Below are positions 10,935 through 21,889 of a stretch of 64,000 nt of DNA, one piece after another. Source of the stretch: Argentina anserina (lineage: Eukaryota; Streptophyta; Magnoliopsida; Rosales; Rosaceae); contig NC_065876.1 of NCBI RefSeq assembly GCF_933775445.1, positions 5,704,001-5,768,000 on the forward strand, read 5' to 3'. The position numbers and the translations under genes were made by a program. Each line of letters starts with the position of its first letter. Within the stretch, counting starts at the first letter, position 1. The notes beneath the pieces are model-generated. The model was given only the letters and a program-made list of their open reading frames with translations. It searched no databases and was not told the origin of the DNA.

Positions 10935-11366
10935 AGTTCTCACCCACGTCCAAATATAACCAAGGTAGTTCGATGATCTTGTTATGAAGAGGATTACAGA
11001 AAAAGAACTCTACTTTAGTATGAATTGAATAAACAATGAGTTTCGATAGAAGCAACCAGCCATGTTTTGAGGTTCAAATCAAACCTTTGTGCTGCTCGTG
11101 ACGAATTTTCGCAATTTGGGGCTGATTTTTAGTTCACGACAGAAAAACTGTTTTGGCCCCCAGAAATCGCGAAGACAAAAACTCACTGAGAATCTATCAA
11201 AACTGAATCGCCATGGCATTCTTTACCTCATGCGTTGAAGAATAACTGCAGCTTGGTGCCAAGTGTTGCATACGTGAGCAAAGTATACGAGATCAATAAG
11301 ATCGTGATTTGCGAGACACTGAGCAACTAGGATTAAGATATCGATCGCTGAAAGAACATCAGACAT

Positions 11367-12339
11367 TGAACTGTTGTCTTGACTTTGATGATTACTTGAT
11401 TAGTAATTGACAATGCCATAGTAGTATCGCTAGTTATTTACTGGTCTTTGAAGTTTATGACTGTATGTGAGGGTCTGAGGTGGATGGAACCCGCTTTTTA
11501 TTTGGTTGTGATTTGAATGAAAAAGGAATTATTGTATGATTTGTATCTCATGAATTATGACCTTGAATCCTTGATTCGCACGAAATGACATCAACGGTGG
11601 CATGAAACTTGCCGGTTAACCAAGATCAACTCATATTTGGCTTTATGGAACCTTGAGCATCAAGAAACCCTATGAATCAGAATTTAAGATTTTCCCATAA
11701 GAGGGGCATGCTCGGCCTAAAGACAGCAGCATCGACCCTCCTTCAAAAGAATCAACATTTTCCAAAGAAAAGAGCAGATAGCTGACTGTTGCGGTTGAAG
11801 GGAATTCAAAGCAATAAGTCTTGTAAATTACGGTTGTTTAACTTGAAGGCGCTTATACTGAAGTGCTTTTCTGGTAAACGAAAAACTGTATACCATCAGT
11901 CATTACAAAAATGTTTTGACATGAAGGTATAAAATTGGTGTGGGTGCGTATTTTTCATTTTATTGATCCAAATCTCAAAATAAAGAGGACAACGTGTTTT
12001 TTCGATGTAAATAGGACAATGCGTTGATGTTCTAACCCAATATCCCTCGATAACAATGTGTTGATGTCCTAGGTCTTACCTATTTTCATTTAGGTTAATG
12101 TAATGTGACGCCCAATTGCATAAAATTATAATTCGAATAGGAATATATCACGGGATAATTACTCTTCATTCTTGGAAGTGGATAACATAATTCGAGACCA
12201 GGTTGGAGACTTGAAGCAAATAGTAGAATATTATATAGAATATGACATCATTACCGAACAACTCAACAACAGATAACAAAATAAGAAACCTATCATTTAA
12301 AATATTTAAATAAATAAAGACAAAAGCTCAAACCCAACA
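11367..12339. other. Intergenic
   Basis: This lies upstream of the broken F-box gene. No convincing coding frame, RNA gene or repeat is recognised. Confidence 0.45.
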
Positions 12340-13420
12340 AATAGTACCATACCTGACTTCAATTAAATGACCAAAATGCCCTCTTTTATAATTGAATTGG
12401 TGGTGCGACTCTTTCTCTCTCTCTAAGAAGAAATCAGATGCAATGGTGGAGGAGCCTCCACTCCTTGATGACGATGCCTCGGCGGAAAATTTCGATGCCT
12501 TCACTCCTTGCCGACGACGCTTCGCTGTCTATCAAGTGCCTCCACTCCTTGATGACAATGCCTCGGCGGTGAATTTCAATGCCTTCACTCCTTGCTGACG
12601 ACGCCTCGCCGTCTATCAGGTAATTGATTTGTGGTACTTCAATTGTGGTGGAATAATAGATGTTGAAATTAAGTTTTTGCCAAACATTGCTTCTTCTTTA
12701 ATTGGATTGGATCTAGGGAGATTGAGGACAAGCCACGGCTTCTAAAGTTTGGTGATGCTAAAATGAAAAGGACTAGAAAAGAGTTAAGGAGTGGAAATGT
12801 TTCTTTATCAGAGGCATGGGCTTGGCGAAAAGCTCTCAATTTGGGTAAAGAAATTTTCTGAATGTGAATTCAAACTTCAAGTAGTAGCAGGAAGTAGAAA
12901 AACTAGCTAGAGATGAAGTGGACAAGAACGGATGTAAAGTAGCAAGAACAAGTGAAGTAGCATAATGAGAAGCGTAGTAGCATGAATGATGTTGTGTATA
13001 TAGTAGCAGCGATAATGACAAGTGTAATAGCAAAATCAAATGATTATGAGTACAAGTGCAGTAGCAAGATTTGACGACAATGGTTGCAGTAGCAGGGTTG
13101 GATCACTTGGATGAATTCAAGTTCTCAACAGCAGCTTAAATTTTCAAAAAGTATAGTACCATCTCTTTCTCTCTTTTTTCTCTCTACGAGTTCAAGTTCA
13201 GTAGCAGGACTGGATGAATTAAAAATCTTAGTAGCAGTGAGATCTTAGTAGCAGCTTAAAATTTCAAAAATGCAGTGCGTCACTAGATCTTTTTGTATTT
13301 CTGAGAAGATTTTCTTATTTGAGCAAGGTTAATTTGGTAAATGAACTTGAGGACATATGGTAGATATGTGTTAAAATGTGTCCTTATTAATATAAAACCA
13401 ACTTAGAGTGGTGCATTTGT
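12340..13420 (+). mobile_element. Possible non-autonomous element with AGTAGC-motif repeats (copy 1)
   Basis: Three blocks are seen. The first is a coding-like 5' part with an 84-bp tandem duplication. The second (12717-12861) reads like an exon after an AG acceptor (EIEDKPRLLKFGDAKMKRTRK, SLSEAWAWRKAL). The third (12880-13260) has about ten irregularly spaced GTAGCA/AGTAGCAG motifs. It ends near 13395 with ATGTGTCCTTATTAATA. A second region at 19.1-20.6 kb has the same kind of motif block and a similar GTGTCCTTATT end, which suggests one transposon family carrying a captured gene piece. Boundaries are approximate and no terminal repeat is proven. Confidence 0.4.
12455..12621 (+). repeat. Two-copy 84-bp tandem duplication
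   Basis: Unit 1 is 12455-12538 and unit 2 starts at 12539; both begin CCTCCACTCCTTGATGAC. The period is 28 codons, so the duplication is in frame in the short frame at 12392-12598. Unit 2 ends at a GT donor-like ATCAGGTAATTG. Confidence 0.85.
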
Positions 13421-14561
13421 GTTATGCATATGTATTTAGGACTTAATTGTGATTTCCTAAATATTATGTATGCCGGTATAGTATTCATATAAAATTAGGT
13501 ATATTTTTCTGAGGGGTCGCTTAACTCATTAGGCTCTTGATCCACACCTAAGGGTGCCTAGAACTTTGGCAAAATGTCGACCAAAAACTCAAAAGACTAA
13601 GCACCCTCCAGACCTGTACTTTGTCTTCTTCAAAAGTCATTCCACCTTCTTTGGATCCACCAGCCAACCAACTGGGCAACTAAAAATATTCGTTCCCAAT
13701 TCCCACTCTCGGTCATAATGACTTACTAATTGCTTCTAGCGATTTTGAGGGAATCCGAGAATATTTTGGGTCAATAGGCGGATTACTGATTTCCTCGGCC
13801 GTCTATAAAATCGACATGGCTCGTGGTGCTATTGACACACATTTTTTTCTTTAATTATTGATGTGACCTGGCCGATTCCATCACTTAGCTTGGCTATAAC
13901 TCGGTCTTGGTCTACTTTAGAAATTTCGTGTTAGTTAATTTTCATAATGTTATTCCAATTTCATCAAGTATGTTCCAGCTTTCACACCAAGCTGGCATTG
14001 CTTCAGAGTTCAGACTTGCACAACCGCTCCAAAAGAATATTCCCCGATTCCCCAATAATTAGTCCACCTGCAAAACATAAGAAAACACAAAAATCAAAGG
14101 CTAATAATGATTAATAAAATAAACAAAACGGTTAAACAGGCTAAATAAATGGGCGTAACGGCAACGCGTTCAACGACTTGTAGTTGGAAATTTTGTCGCC
14201 TAGTGTGTTTTAGTGACGCACCAATTATGACGGTACGTGGCGAGCATGGAGAGTGTGTTCCGGACAGCACTGACTTAACGGCCGTAAACGCAGACCAAAC
14301 GACAAAATAAAAGCGCCGTCGTATATTTTTGTCATTATACCACACCTCGTAAATATGAACGAATTTTTTTAAAAAACAAATAGAAAAAGAAAAATAGGAA
14401 TGAAAATCCTCTCTCCAATTCACAACAAACACAGACTACCCTATCTCGTTTTGTTTTCCTTAAATTCCGATTAATTTCCTTTTTTTCGTCATCATCTATA
14501 TCTAAGGATAAGAATCCTCCTCAAATTGCTAAGCTTCCGATCGCCGGAATCCAGTCGCCGG
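13421..14561. other. Intergenic
   Basis: This is the 3' flank of the PB1 gene. A short minus-strand frame at 14094-14432 has no family features. No repeat is recognised. Confidence 0.5.
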
Positions 14562-15282
14562 TCAATTGCAGTGAGGAACCTGAAATTGATGGTGGTGCTG
14601 GTGATACCGGTGGTGCTGGTACGGAATCTCGCACGGAGTTCGCTGCACATGGCAAGGATAGTAGCACACTTTGCCTGTGCCTCTTTGAAACCCGACCGCT
14701 GTCGGAGAATAGAATCTCTTCGGCGGCGAATCAAAGTCAGAGTAGAGCGATTTCGACGGCGAACACTCGCCGCCGGTGGACGTCGTAGACTGAGATGGCG
14801 AGCCTTGCTTCTGCGAATTCGGCGGAGATAAAATCGCTCTGATCTTATAGGAACGAGAAGTAGTGGAAGAAACACGATCGTACTCTTCGATTAGATTAGC
14901 TAAATCCTCGTCGGACTTGATCGTAATCAACGTCTCCAGATCGCCGTCCGGCAATTGACACCTGAGAATGACGGACTGGCCGCAGAACTCGGTGAGCTTC
15001 ACCATTAATTCTGTAACATAAAAACACAAAATCAGCAACAGTAATCCGAAATTCGCAACAGTAAATCCAAAATCGAGTCACAGCTTACGGTCAAAAGTGA
15101 AGGAATGAAGTGAAACTGAACGAACCTGAGAAGGAAATGGAGGGATGGACGGAGAGGACGCGGGTGTGGCCGCCGACGTAACGGAGCTCGCCGTCGGTGT
15201 AGCGGAGGAGGATCTTGCCGCCGTAGCTGCAGAGAAATTTTAGGGTTTCGGCGGTGGGTTTGGGTTGGTTGCCAGCTCCCAT
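14562..15282 (-). CDS. PB1-domain protein
   Basis: Exon 1 is 15282-15126 and exon 2 is 15010-14562, joined in phase 1 (donor GTTCGT, acceptor TTACAG). The product is 201 aa. A PB1 domain covers about residues 14-105: KFLCSYGGKILLRY (basic face), RYVGGHTRVLSV, ELMVKLTEFCG, and the acidic OPCA-type end TIKSDEDLANLIEEYDR. The tail is serine-rich (PPNSQKQGSPSQSTTSTGG) and ends in a histidine-rich stretch (YQHHRYHQHHHQF). PB1 domains mediate head-to-tail protein pairing. Plant proteins of this length with only a PB1 domain are common and mostly uncharacterised. No kinase or other domain follows. Confidence 0.9.
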
Positions 15283-16030
15283 AGTGTGAGTGGTTTGAAG
15301 TTGAAGAAGGATATAGAAAAATTGGAGAGGGATTTTGTTGAAGGCTAAAAGTGAGGAGGAGGAGAGTTGGGGGCTTGAGGCTTCAAACCTCAGGGAGTGA
15401 TTTTGGGGATTATTTATAGAAGCATTTGGGGGAAATGGGTAACGTCAGCTAGAGATCCACACGCAAGGGAAAAGTAAGGACGGGGGTGGTTTGCGTTATT
15501 ATTCGGATATTCTTTTCTTAAACAAAGGGATGCGGAGTGGGCCTGGGCTGACCCGTTAAGGTTGGCAAGGGTGTGGAAGCATCATGAAAATTGGAAATTA
15601 GATTTTCTTTTTCCCCATAATTATGGGAAGGTTTTCACACTTGAGGCCTTGGACGTTAGACGGAAGAATCATTTAGAATTGTCAAAATCACACTGAAATA
15701 GTTGATTTGATTCTAAAAAAAAAAATTACTAACTCTAGAGAAACTGCACAAAAACAACTGATTCGATTCCGGTTCTTATATTTTGAAAATGATTTTAAAA
15801 CTGTTAGAACCGAGTCTTCACAACTATATAAGAAAAATTATTAAAATAATATTTTTTATCGCCGCCTCCCTTATCACTTTTTTTTTCTTTACTTCTTAGA
15901 CTTCTACTAATCACTATATAAACTAAAAAACCTTGTTTGTTTTGCCTTACACCCTCAGTTCTATGTTCCTCTAACTCACTTCCTTTATTATTTTGTTACT
16001 CCCTACAATTCGAATTGTCTTAAGTTTGCA

Positions 16031-16032
<2 letters not shown>
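15283..16032. other. Upstream region of the PB1 gene
   Basis: It contains the 5' untranslated region and promoter of the minus-strand PB1 gene, roughly 15283-15420, followed by AT-rich DNA. No defined promoter element could be assigned. Confidence 0.45.

Positions 16033-16093
<61 letters not shown>
16033..16093. repeat. (CT)n microsatellite
   Basis: A pure CT dinucleotide run of about 60 bp. Confidence 0.97.
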
Positions 16094-16096
<3 letters not shown>

Positions 16097-16880
16097 AATA
16101 TTTTTGAAATAATTTAGTATGTTAATTGTTGATAATTAGGTAATTTACTAATTGTATTAGTGAGGTTGTTGACGTTATTTATTTGCATTTTTAAGTTAGT
16201 ATTTTTATATAGTTAGTGTTTAAGGCTTTGAGATAAATATATATTACAGTTAATTTTTAGAACCGTGAAAACCCAGAAAACTGACCTGATATTTGTGGTT
16301 TTGATTCCTTCCGATTCCAGAAACAAATGGTGTTAAATCTAGATGACTTTTCTTTTTTAATTCTGATACCAGTTCTGGGAAAAAAATCATTATTCTAGAA
16401 CGGGTCTCAGGTCTACTTTAAGTGGAATATATTCAGTATTCACTGCGAAATCAAAATGGAATCATTTTTGTTGGCTTACCTTTAAATATTACAGCTACTA
16501 GTTGGATTTGCCGAATAAGACTCGCACCAGACGCATACGCCATGGAAGTTATTTTTGAGGTACTTTTTCTTGCGTTTGATTGTTTATTTTTCGGGTAAAA
16601 TTTCATTTAGATTTGATATCGACTTGGATGGGAAGTTTATTCAATTGTTCCACTTTCTTAATCGTGGGTCAGGCTCTCAACAGTGAAAAGCTGTCTTAGG
16701 TAATTATGTGATGCTTCCGTGTTATATCTTAAAACATCTAATAAATAACTTTGTCCGTTAATATTGTTTGTGTTCGATCACATGATATTATTATAAATAA
16801 AATTTATCTAAATGTCATGTCATAATGAAATTTGAATAAGTTATAACTAATTATTATAGTCATCTATCCGTTTGACAGAA
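16094..16880. other. Intergenic
   Basis: AT-rich; no coding frame or repeat recognised. Confidence 0.5.
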
Positions 16881-17522
16881 ACAAATTTGTCGCTCACTTC
16901 TGGTATGTCCATCATATGTCCACCTTCTATTAAAATGCCACTTGTCCATTCTTTTTCTACAATCGAACAAATATTAATTAGTTTACATTTTACTTTTACA
17001 AATTTTTAGAGAGAATTAATTAATTAATTTCCTTCTAATTAATGTGACAACAATTTTTTTTTAGATCGAATTTTATTCATTGATAAAGAAAAAAAACCAT
17101 GACCTAGAGAATAAGGGATTATCTCTAACCCAATCTTGACCACATAACCTGGGAAATAAAGCATTGATTGGTACACAGCTCAAACACAACTTTGAATGAG
17201 TTTCACTTGCATATACACTTTGTGTGTCGATTGTGTACTAACATCGTATTGATATGATAACATATAGTGCATAACTAATCATTGAACCAATTCCAAAAAA
17301 AAATCTAGAAGTTTATCAGCTGGGATTCATATCTATGAGGAATCTTAATTTTAATATTACTACTTTCAATTTTTTTATTATGCTAATTATTTAATGAGAA
17401 TTAGAGGAAATAAAAAACAGTCAAAGTAAATATAAATTAGTTAACTTTGGTTAAATTGTAGGAAAGTAAAGGATATGTGGCATTTTAATAGAATGTGAGT
17501 ATGGGGTGGGCTACAAATTTGT
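16881..17522. mobile_element. MITE with ~110-bp terminal inverted repeats, Mutator-like
   Basis: The left arm (about 16891-17000) and the reverse complement of the right arm (about 17420-17512) share CTATTAAAATGCCAC, a CTACAAT block and an A/T tail, in the same order. Both ends are flanked by ACAAATTTGT (16881-16890 and 17513-17522). A 9-10 bp flanking duplication fits Mutator-like elements, but the motif is palindromic and could instead be the outermost inverted repeat. There is no coding capacity. Confidence 0.7.
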
Positions 17523-19146
17523 ATACTCATATGAACATTTAAACACCTCTGATTTTAGATTTAAAACAGTGAGATAGAACACAAGAATTTATTTGCAAAT
17601 AAAATTGTGCACGGTCTATGTCACAATGATCTTTGAACAAATATAGTAGCAATTACCGTGCTTTGTTTGTACAACATGTAAAAACTAATGTTAAATCAAA
17701 CATATACACGCGTATGAACATCTATTGGTTCTTTTAAGAATATGATATATTTCTGAATGCTATGTAGTGGAACATCTTACCTTAACTACATTCCACCTCA
17801 CTAGCTACTTTGTTGTGATGAAAGATCAATTTTCATGTTAGTGTATTGTATACCTACACGAAATGAGCTCAATAAAGAGCTCATCAATGGTTGTCTGTTC
17901 CTTTTGTGTTGATAATGTCAAATAATTGGCTTTGAATGAATGGATGTGCATTCAGTTTGAGGATTGGTGTACGTACACGAAATGTTGTATATGGGAGAAA
18001 ATGATTTATTAGAAAACCACTATAATTACTACAATGAGCCTCATTTCAATTATAACTGATGTAAATTTACATATTGTAAGTTTTGTTTAGTTACCTTTAT
18101 GGCCATCAGACATGAAAAACTTTCGTCAAACACCCTAGAGACATCACTCCGAAATATTATCAAAGTCGCGCAATATGCTTTAACACCGCAAAGCCACACC
18201 TCAATTCAACTATTCTACTGTCATGTAACACTTTTCATACCACAAATAAGTTTTGCTTCCTAATTATTCAAATAAGAATTTATTTCGTATCCAACAAGAG
18301 CACAACAACAAATATGAGGTGGAGAAAGAAAATGAGCCAAAGAAAAAAAAAAGGAAAAAAAAAGGAAAAAAAAAAGGAATAGAGACTGTCGATAAGGACA
18401 AATGGTGCTATCGTTATTGGTTAACTCCCCCGATATTATATGGAGTGGGAAGCGTGTTTGCCTCTGCGTAGACACGGCTAAGGTAAAGGTGACACGTTCA
18501 GTAGTGACGAGGCATGAGATGAATGGCTCCAGGCTGAGGTGGGTTTGTCTGGGAGCTCACATCAACTACCGGAAAATAGAGAAGGGTGGCTTATTTTGTG
18601 GTGGCCAATTAAGGGCCACGGGCAGGCGAGCTTCTCTAATGTATGGTCAATGAGATGTGATGTTACAGGTGCGAGTGTGCTGCTGCATAGGTGATTGGCG
18701 GCGGCACTATGGACCGGCCTTGCCCTCAGTGTTTTTGATTTTCTTCATGTTCAAGTCATTTGTGTCATAAATCGTGTATTAATTTTACCTGCCATGTGAA
18801 AGAAATCAACTGCCGATTTCATGGACATATTCTTGTATCTTCTTCTTAGTTATGCATTTCTTTGCTGGTGTGATACTTTCTACTATGTTCTTCTATTTTT
18901 GTGGTCTTGGATTAGAGCTTTAGGCGGAGGGCAGAAGATTTTCTTCATATATATACCACATTATCGATCTATTGTCTCCAACATATATGCAAAAGACTTG
19001 GTTGAAGATGATGTCTGATCTGCTTAATTTCCATCATAAAAAATAACAAAAGGGTGAAATTGAACACCTAAAATTACAATAGAAAATGTCATCCAAGGAC
19101 ATCTTCTACTACTCTCTCCCAATTAAGAACATTATAATCTGTGTAC
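17523..19146. other. Intergenic
   Basis: There is a purine-rich, A-dominated tract at 18318-18385. The stretch 18470-18720 is relatively GC-rich but has no recognisable product. No gene is supported. Confidence 0.45.
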
Positions 19147-20562
19147 TCAAATAAGGTCATTTTTACATCAGATTATTCACATGTTGTACCGAAATTACCC
19201 ATGGTTAATTTTTATTCAAAATTTGTATCTCTCTGGCACCAAAATCTATGATTCCAGCCATGAACGCCTTCAGGCTTACTGGCGATATGAGCCACCTTAT
19301 CAGCATCCTCATCCTTCTCCTCAAAATATACTCCACCAGATCCTCCTCGTCCTTCACCTTTAGTCGTATTTTTGATTTTCTAATTTCGATCCGATTTTCG
19401 GTGGTGTAGGAATATCGTTAAAGACTCAGTGGTGTTCTTGGCGCGATACATGGATATGTTCATTGATTTCATTTCGGTGTACAACTATGTGATTCAAGCG
19501 TTCAATATCCAATAAGCTCATTATTGTATCTCCAGTAGCTTCTTCTAGATCTGATGTTGCTTATGATTTTTACCTATCTATATTTGCTTAATTTGTTTAA
19601 TTTACAAAGGGAGAAAAATAGTGCTGGATGAGAAAGAGAACACCGTTGAATGAGCTTTTTTCTACCTTGGGAATATCTTTCTTACTGTGTGGAAGTAGCT
19701 TTTGGTGTTTGCGAGCCCAGCTTGAACGAGGGAAATGATTTCAATGAATGAGCGAAGTGATTCCGGCAAGGCAAAAAGGCGTAGAAGTTTTTGATTGCAT
19801 GTGTAGTAGCTTTTGATTGCAGGTGTAGTAGCCTTTGGTTGTATTGGCAATAGCTTTTGTTTGCAGGCGTAGTAGCTTTTGATTGCAAGCGTAGTAGCCT
19901 TTTGTTGTATTGGCATTAGGTTTGTTAGTATCTTTCAAATTAATTGACAATATCTTTTCAACGTTATAATGATATCTTTCTAATTCATTAACGGTAGCTT
20001 CTTAACATTGAGATAGTATTTTTTTCTATCTTTGTGCGGTAGTATATTTGTTTGTCATTGGTAGTAGCTTTAGACGGCAGTGATAGTATCTTTTTCTTAG
20101 ATTTTATTCACTTGGACAACTTTGGTAATAGATTTGTTTCTCATTGATAGTAGCTTTAGTAGAAGTTCATAGTAGCTTTTTTTGGCTTAGTAGTAGCTTT
20201 CATGTGGCTTGGTAGTAGCTTTTGATATCTCGTCGGAGGTCACAGAAATCTCATCGTAGTATCTTTTACTATCAACGGTAATATCTTTTGGTGCTTGTGA
20301 CAATATTTTTTTTTGACATCATTGGAGTCTGCTAAATACCTCACCGGAACCGGCATGAAGTTGCCGGAATCTCGTCCAAGTCGATAAGAAGTCGTTGGAG
20401 TCCTCGCCGGAAAGGTCATCGGAGATCGGCCGAAGACTTTGTCGGAAATAAGAGTGATGATTTTGGTGTTTTTTTTTTAACTTTAGTGACTGTTTGTAAA
20501 TTTGTGTAATTTTAATGACTAAATTGAAAGTCTTTTTACTCCAAAGTGTCCTTATTTAAAAA
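19147..20562 (+). mobile_element. Possible non-autonomous element with AGTAGCTTTT repeats (copy 2)
   Basis: The block 19680-20300 contains more than a dozen GTAGTAGCTTTT-like motifs on the plus strand at irregular spacing. It is followed by a GC-richer stretch (20330-20450) with CGCCGGAA-type repeats. The left edge AAATAAGGTCATTTT (19151-) partly matches the reverse complement of the right edge (AAATAAGGACACTTT, near 20556), which may be degenerate terminal repeats. The motif block and the GTGTCCTTATT end resemble the copy at 12.3-13.4 kb. No transposase is seen; bounds are approximate. Confidence 0.42.
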
Positions 20563-20595
20563 TATGAGTCATCATATGTCCTTAAATGTAATTGG

Positions 20596-20744
20596 CCCAA
20601 ATTACAATACACACCCATATCCCACTTTGTACTAGTGAAATGTCAAAACAGTCTTCATATGAATAATTTGAAAATAAATAAATAAAGATAGTTTTGATAT
20701 TTCACTAGTAAAAAGTATGATATGGTGTGGATTGTAATTTTGGG
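20596..20744. mobile_element. 149-bp foldback MITE
   Basis: Two ~52-bp arms form an inverted repeat: CCCAAATTACAATACACACC on the left, and its near-mirror ending GATTGTAATTTTGGG on the right. Both arms contain ACTAGTGAAAT and TCAAAAC toward the centre. The ~40-bp loop is AT-rich. No clear target duplication was found. Confidence 0.85.
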
Positions 20745-20823
20745 TGTGTAAAATTCACTTCTCTTAACACACAAGGATGAGATGTGATTTACTTCAGAGC
20801 TCTCTGTGACATACCAACTCTAC

Positions 20824-20849
20824 GAGAGAGAGAGAGAGAGAGAGAGAGA
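20824..20849. repeat. (GA)n microsatellite
   Basis: A pure GA run of about 26 bp. Confidence 0.95.
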
Positions 20850-21602
20850 TCCAAGAGCTAAATATACTTGTTGCTTATCTCTTTTGTTGCTGGGTAATAA
20901 CTTTGCATCCTTTTTAGAGTCTTAGTTTTTATGTTTATCTTTTATGAGCTTAAGTCGCCCATTTTGTGTATTAACCTCATTTGGAGGTTACAATTAATTA
21001 AAAGATTGGTTCAATATCTGAATCTAAGATAGTGCATACATGTATCCATTCATTAAGGCATCTTTTGTGTGAGTGATTCAAATTTTTTTGTCCCCACTTA
21101 TTTTTGTTTCTCCCTCCGCCAATGCATAGATCGTGATAAATTAGATGGGACATGGTGTGCTATATATCCCGATAGTGATAATCCAAGTTCCAAACTCTTT
21201 GCTCAAAATCAAACATCTTACGAGTTTAATCACACATTTGTTTGAGCTTTATTGGTTCTTGATGTGCCGTAGACGTACGTTTTTAGCAAGTAGTAGTGTC
21301 GTTGTATAGAATGCATTCAATACGGTGAATGTAATCACATTTTGAAGCATAGTTTGGCGAAAAATTAATTGTTTTGTATTGGAAAGTAGTCGTGGTGGCG
21401 AATGTTCTAAAGAGCAGTATATGACACATATTCAGCAAGCTCATCCTTCATTTCCATTTGACACTTGCAATGAAATATATATTCAAACAGTTTAATACAA
21501 AACGGCACGATTTAAGTGTGTTTCGGATTGATTCTCTATAGCTTCAATATTATTCTGATTCTAGTTTCATTAGAGTCAATCCCTTCTTGAATAATTCCTT
21601 CA
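20850..21602. other. Intergenic
   Basis: AT-rich; no gene or repeat recognised. Confidence 0.5.
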
Positions 21603-21619
21603 AAGGAGACTAGGCCTCA

Positions 21620-21860
21620 TCATTTAGCACGCGGACCCGAAAAGCCCGCGGAGGCCCGCAAGCCCGACGGGCTTTTACCCGGCCCGACCCGCGAAAAAGC
21701 CCGCCAAAGCCCGCTTCCGTGGGTAGAGGGCCGGGCTTAAATTAGAGGTGTGAAACAAGGCCCGGCCCGGCCCGTGGGCCCGCCCCGCCAAAAGCCCGTA
21801 AGAACCGTGAGGCCCGGCCCACCAAAAACCCGCAAGGCCCGGCCCGTAAAAGCCCGCCAA
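21620..21860. repeat. Left GCCCG-rich subterminal arm of the hAT-like element
   Basis: There are at least fifteen GCCCG/GGCCCGGC repeats, for example GCAAGGCCCGGCCCGTAAAA. hAT transposases are known to bind short subterminal repeats; that these serve that role is inference. Confidence 0.75.
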
Positions 21861-21889
21861 ATAATAAAATATTATACATACATATTTTA

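Larger units (their letters stand above)
5129..11366 (-). pseudogene. F-box/DUF295 (KIB1-like) gene split by a copia insertion
   Basis: The minus strand carries three parts. An F-box exon (11366-11227) starts MSDVLSAIDILILVAQ, continues with the VCNTWHQAAVI block typical of F-boxes, and ends at a GT donor. A DUF295-like part (about 11075-10935) reads SKHGWLLL, FFFCNPLHNKIIELPWLYLD. The DUF295 remainder (5760-5129) includes NSDCVILIM, HLVTDIFYYQPIKW and the C-terminal HWTPIESLENRALAL. The 5.17-kb copia element lies exactly inside this DUF295 frame, flanked by AGTTC on both sides. Even with the element ignored the frame is broken: a TGA lies just before SKHGWLLL, and shifts occur near 5735 and 5490. 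It was therefore already decaying or has decayed since. Intact relatives are F-box proteins of SCF ubiquitin ligases with a kelch-like DUF295 domain. Confidence 0.72.

Noticed and set aside
18253..18475. Lys/Glu-rich short frames on both strands
   Set aside because: Produced by an A-rich purine tract.
19680..20300. CRISPR-like array of AGTAGC repeats
   Set aside because: Repeats are short, imperfect and irregularly spaced, and the genome is plainly eukaryotic.
21675..21860. 61-aa minus-strand frame
   Set aside because: Translation of GCCCG repeats in the transposon arm.
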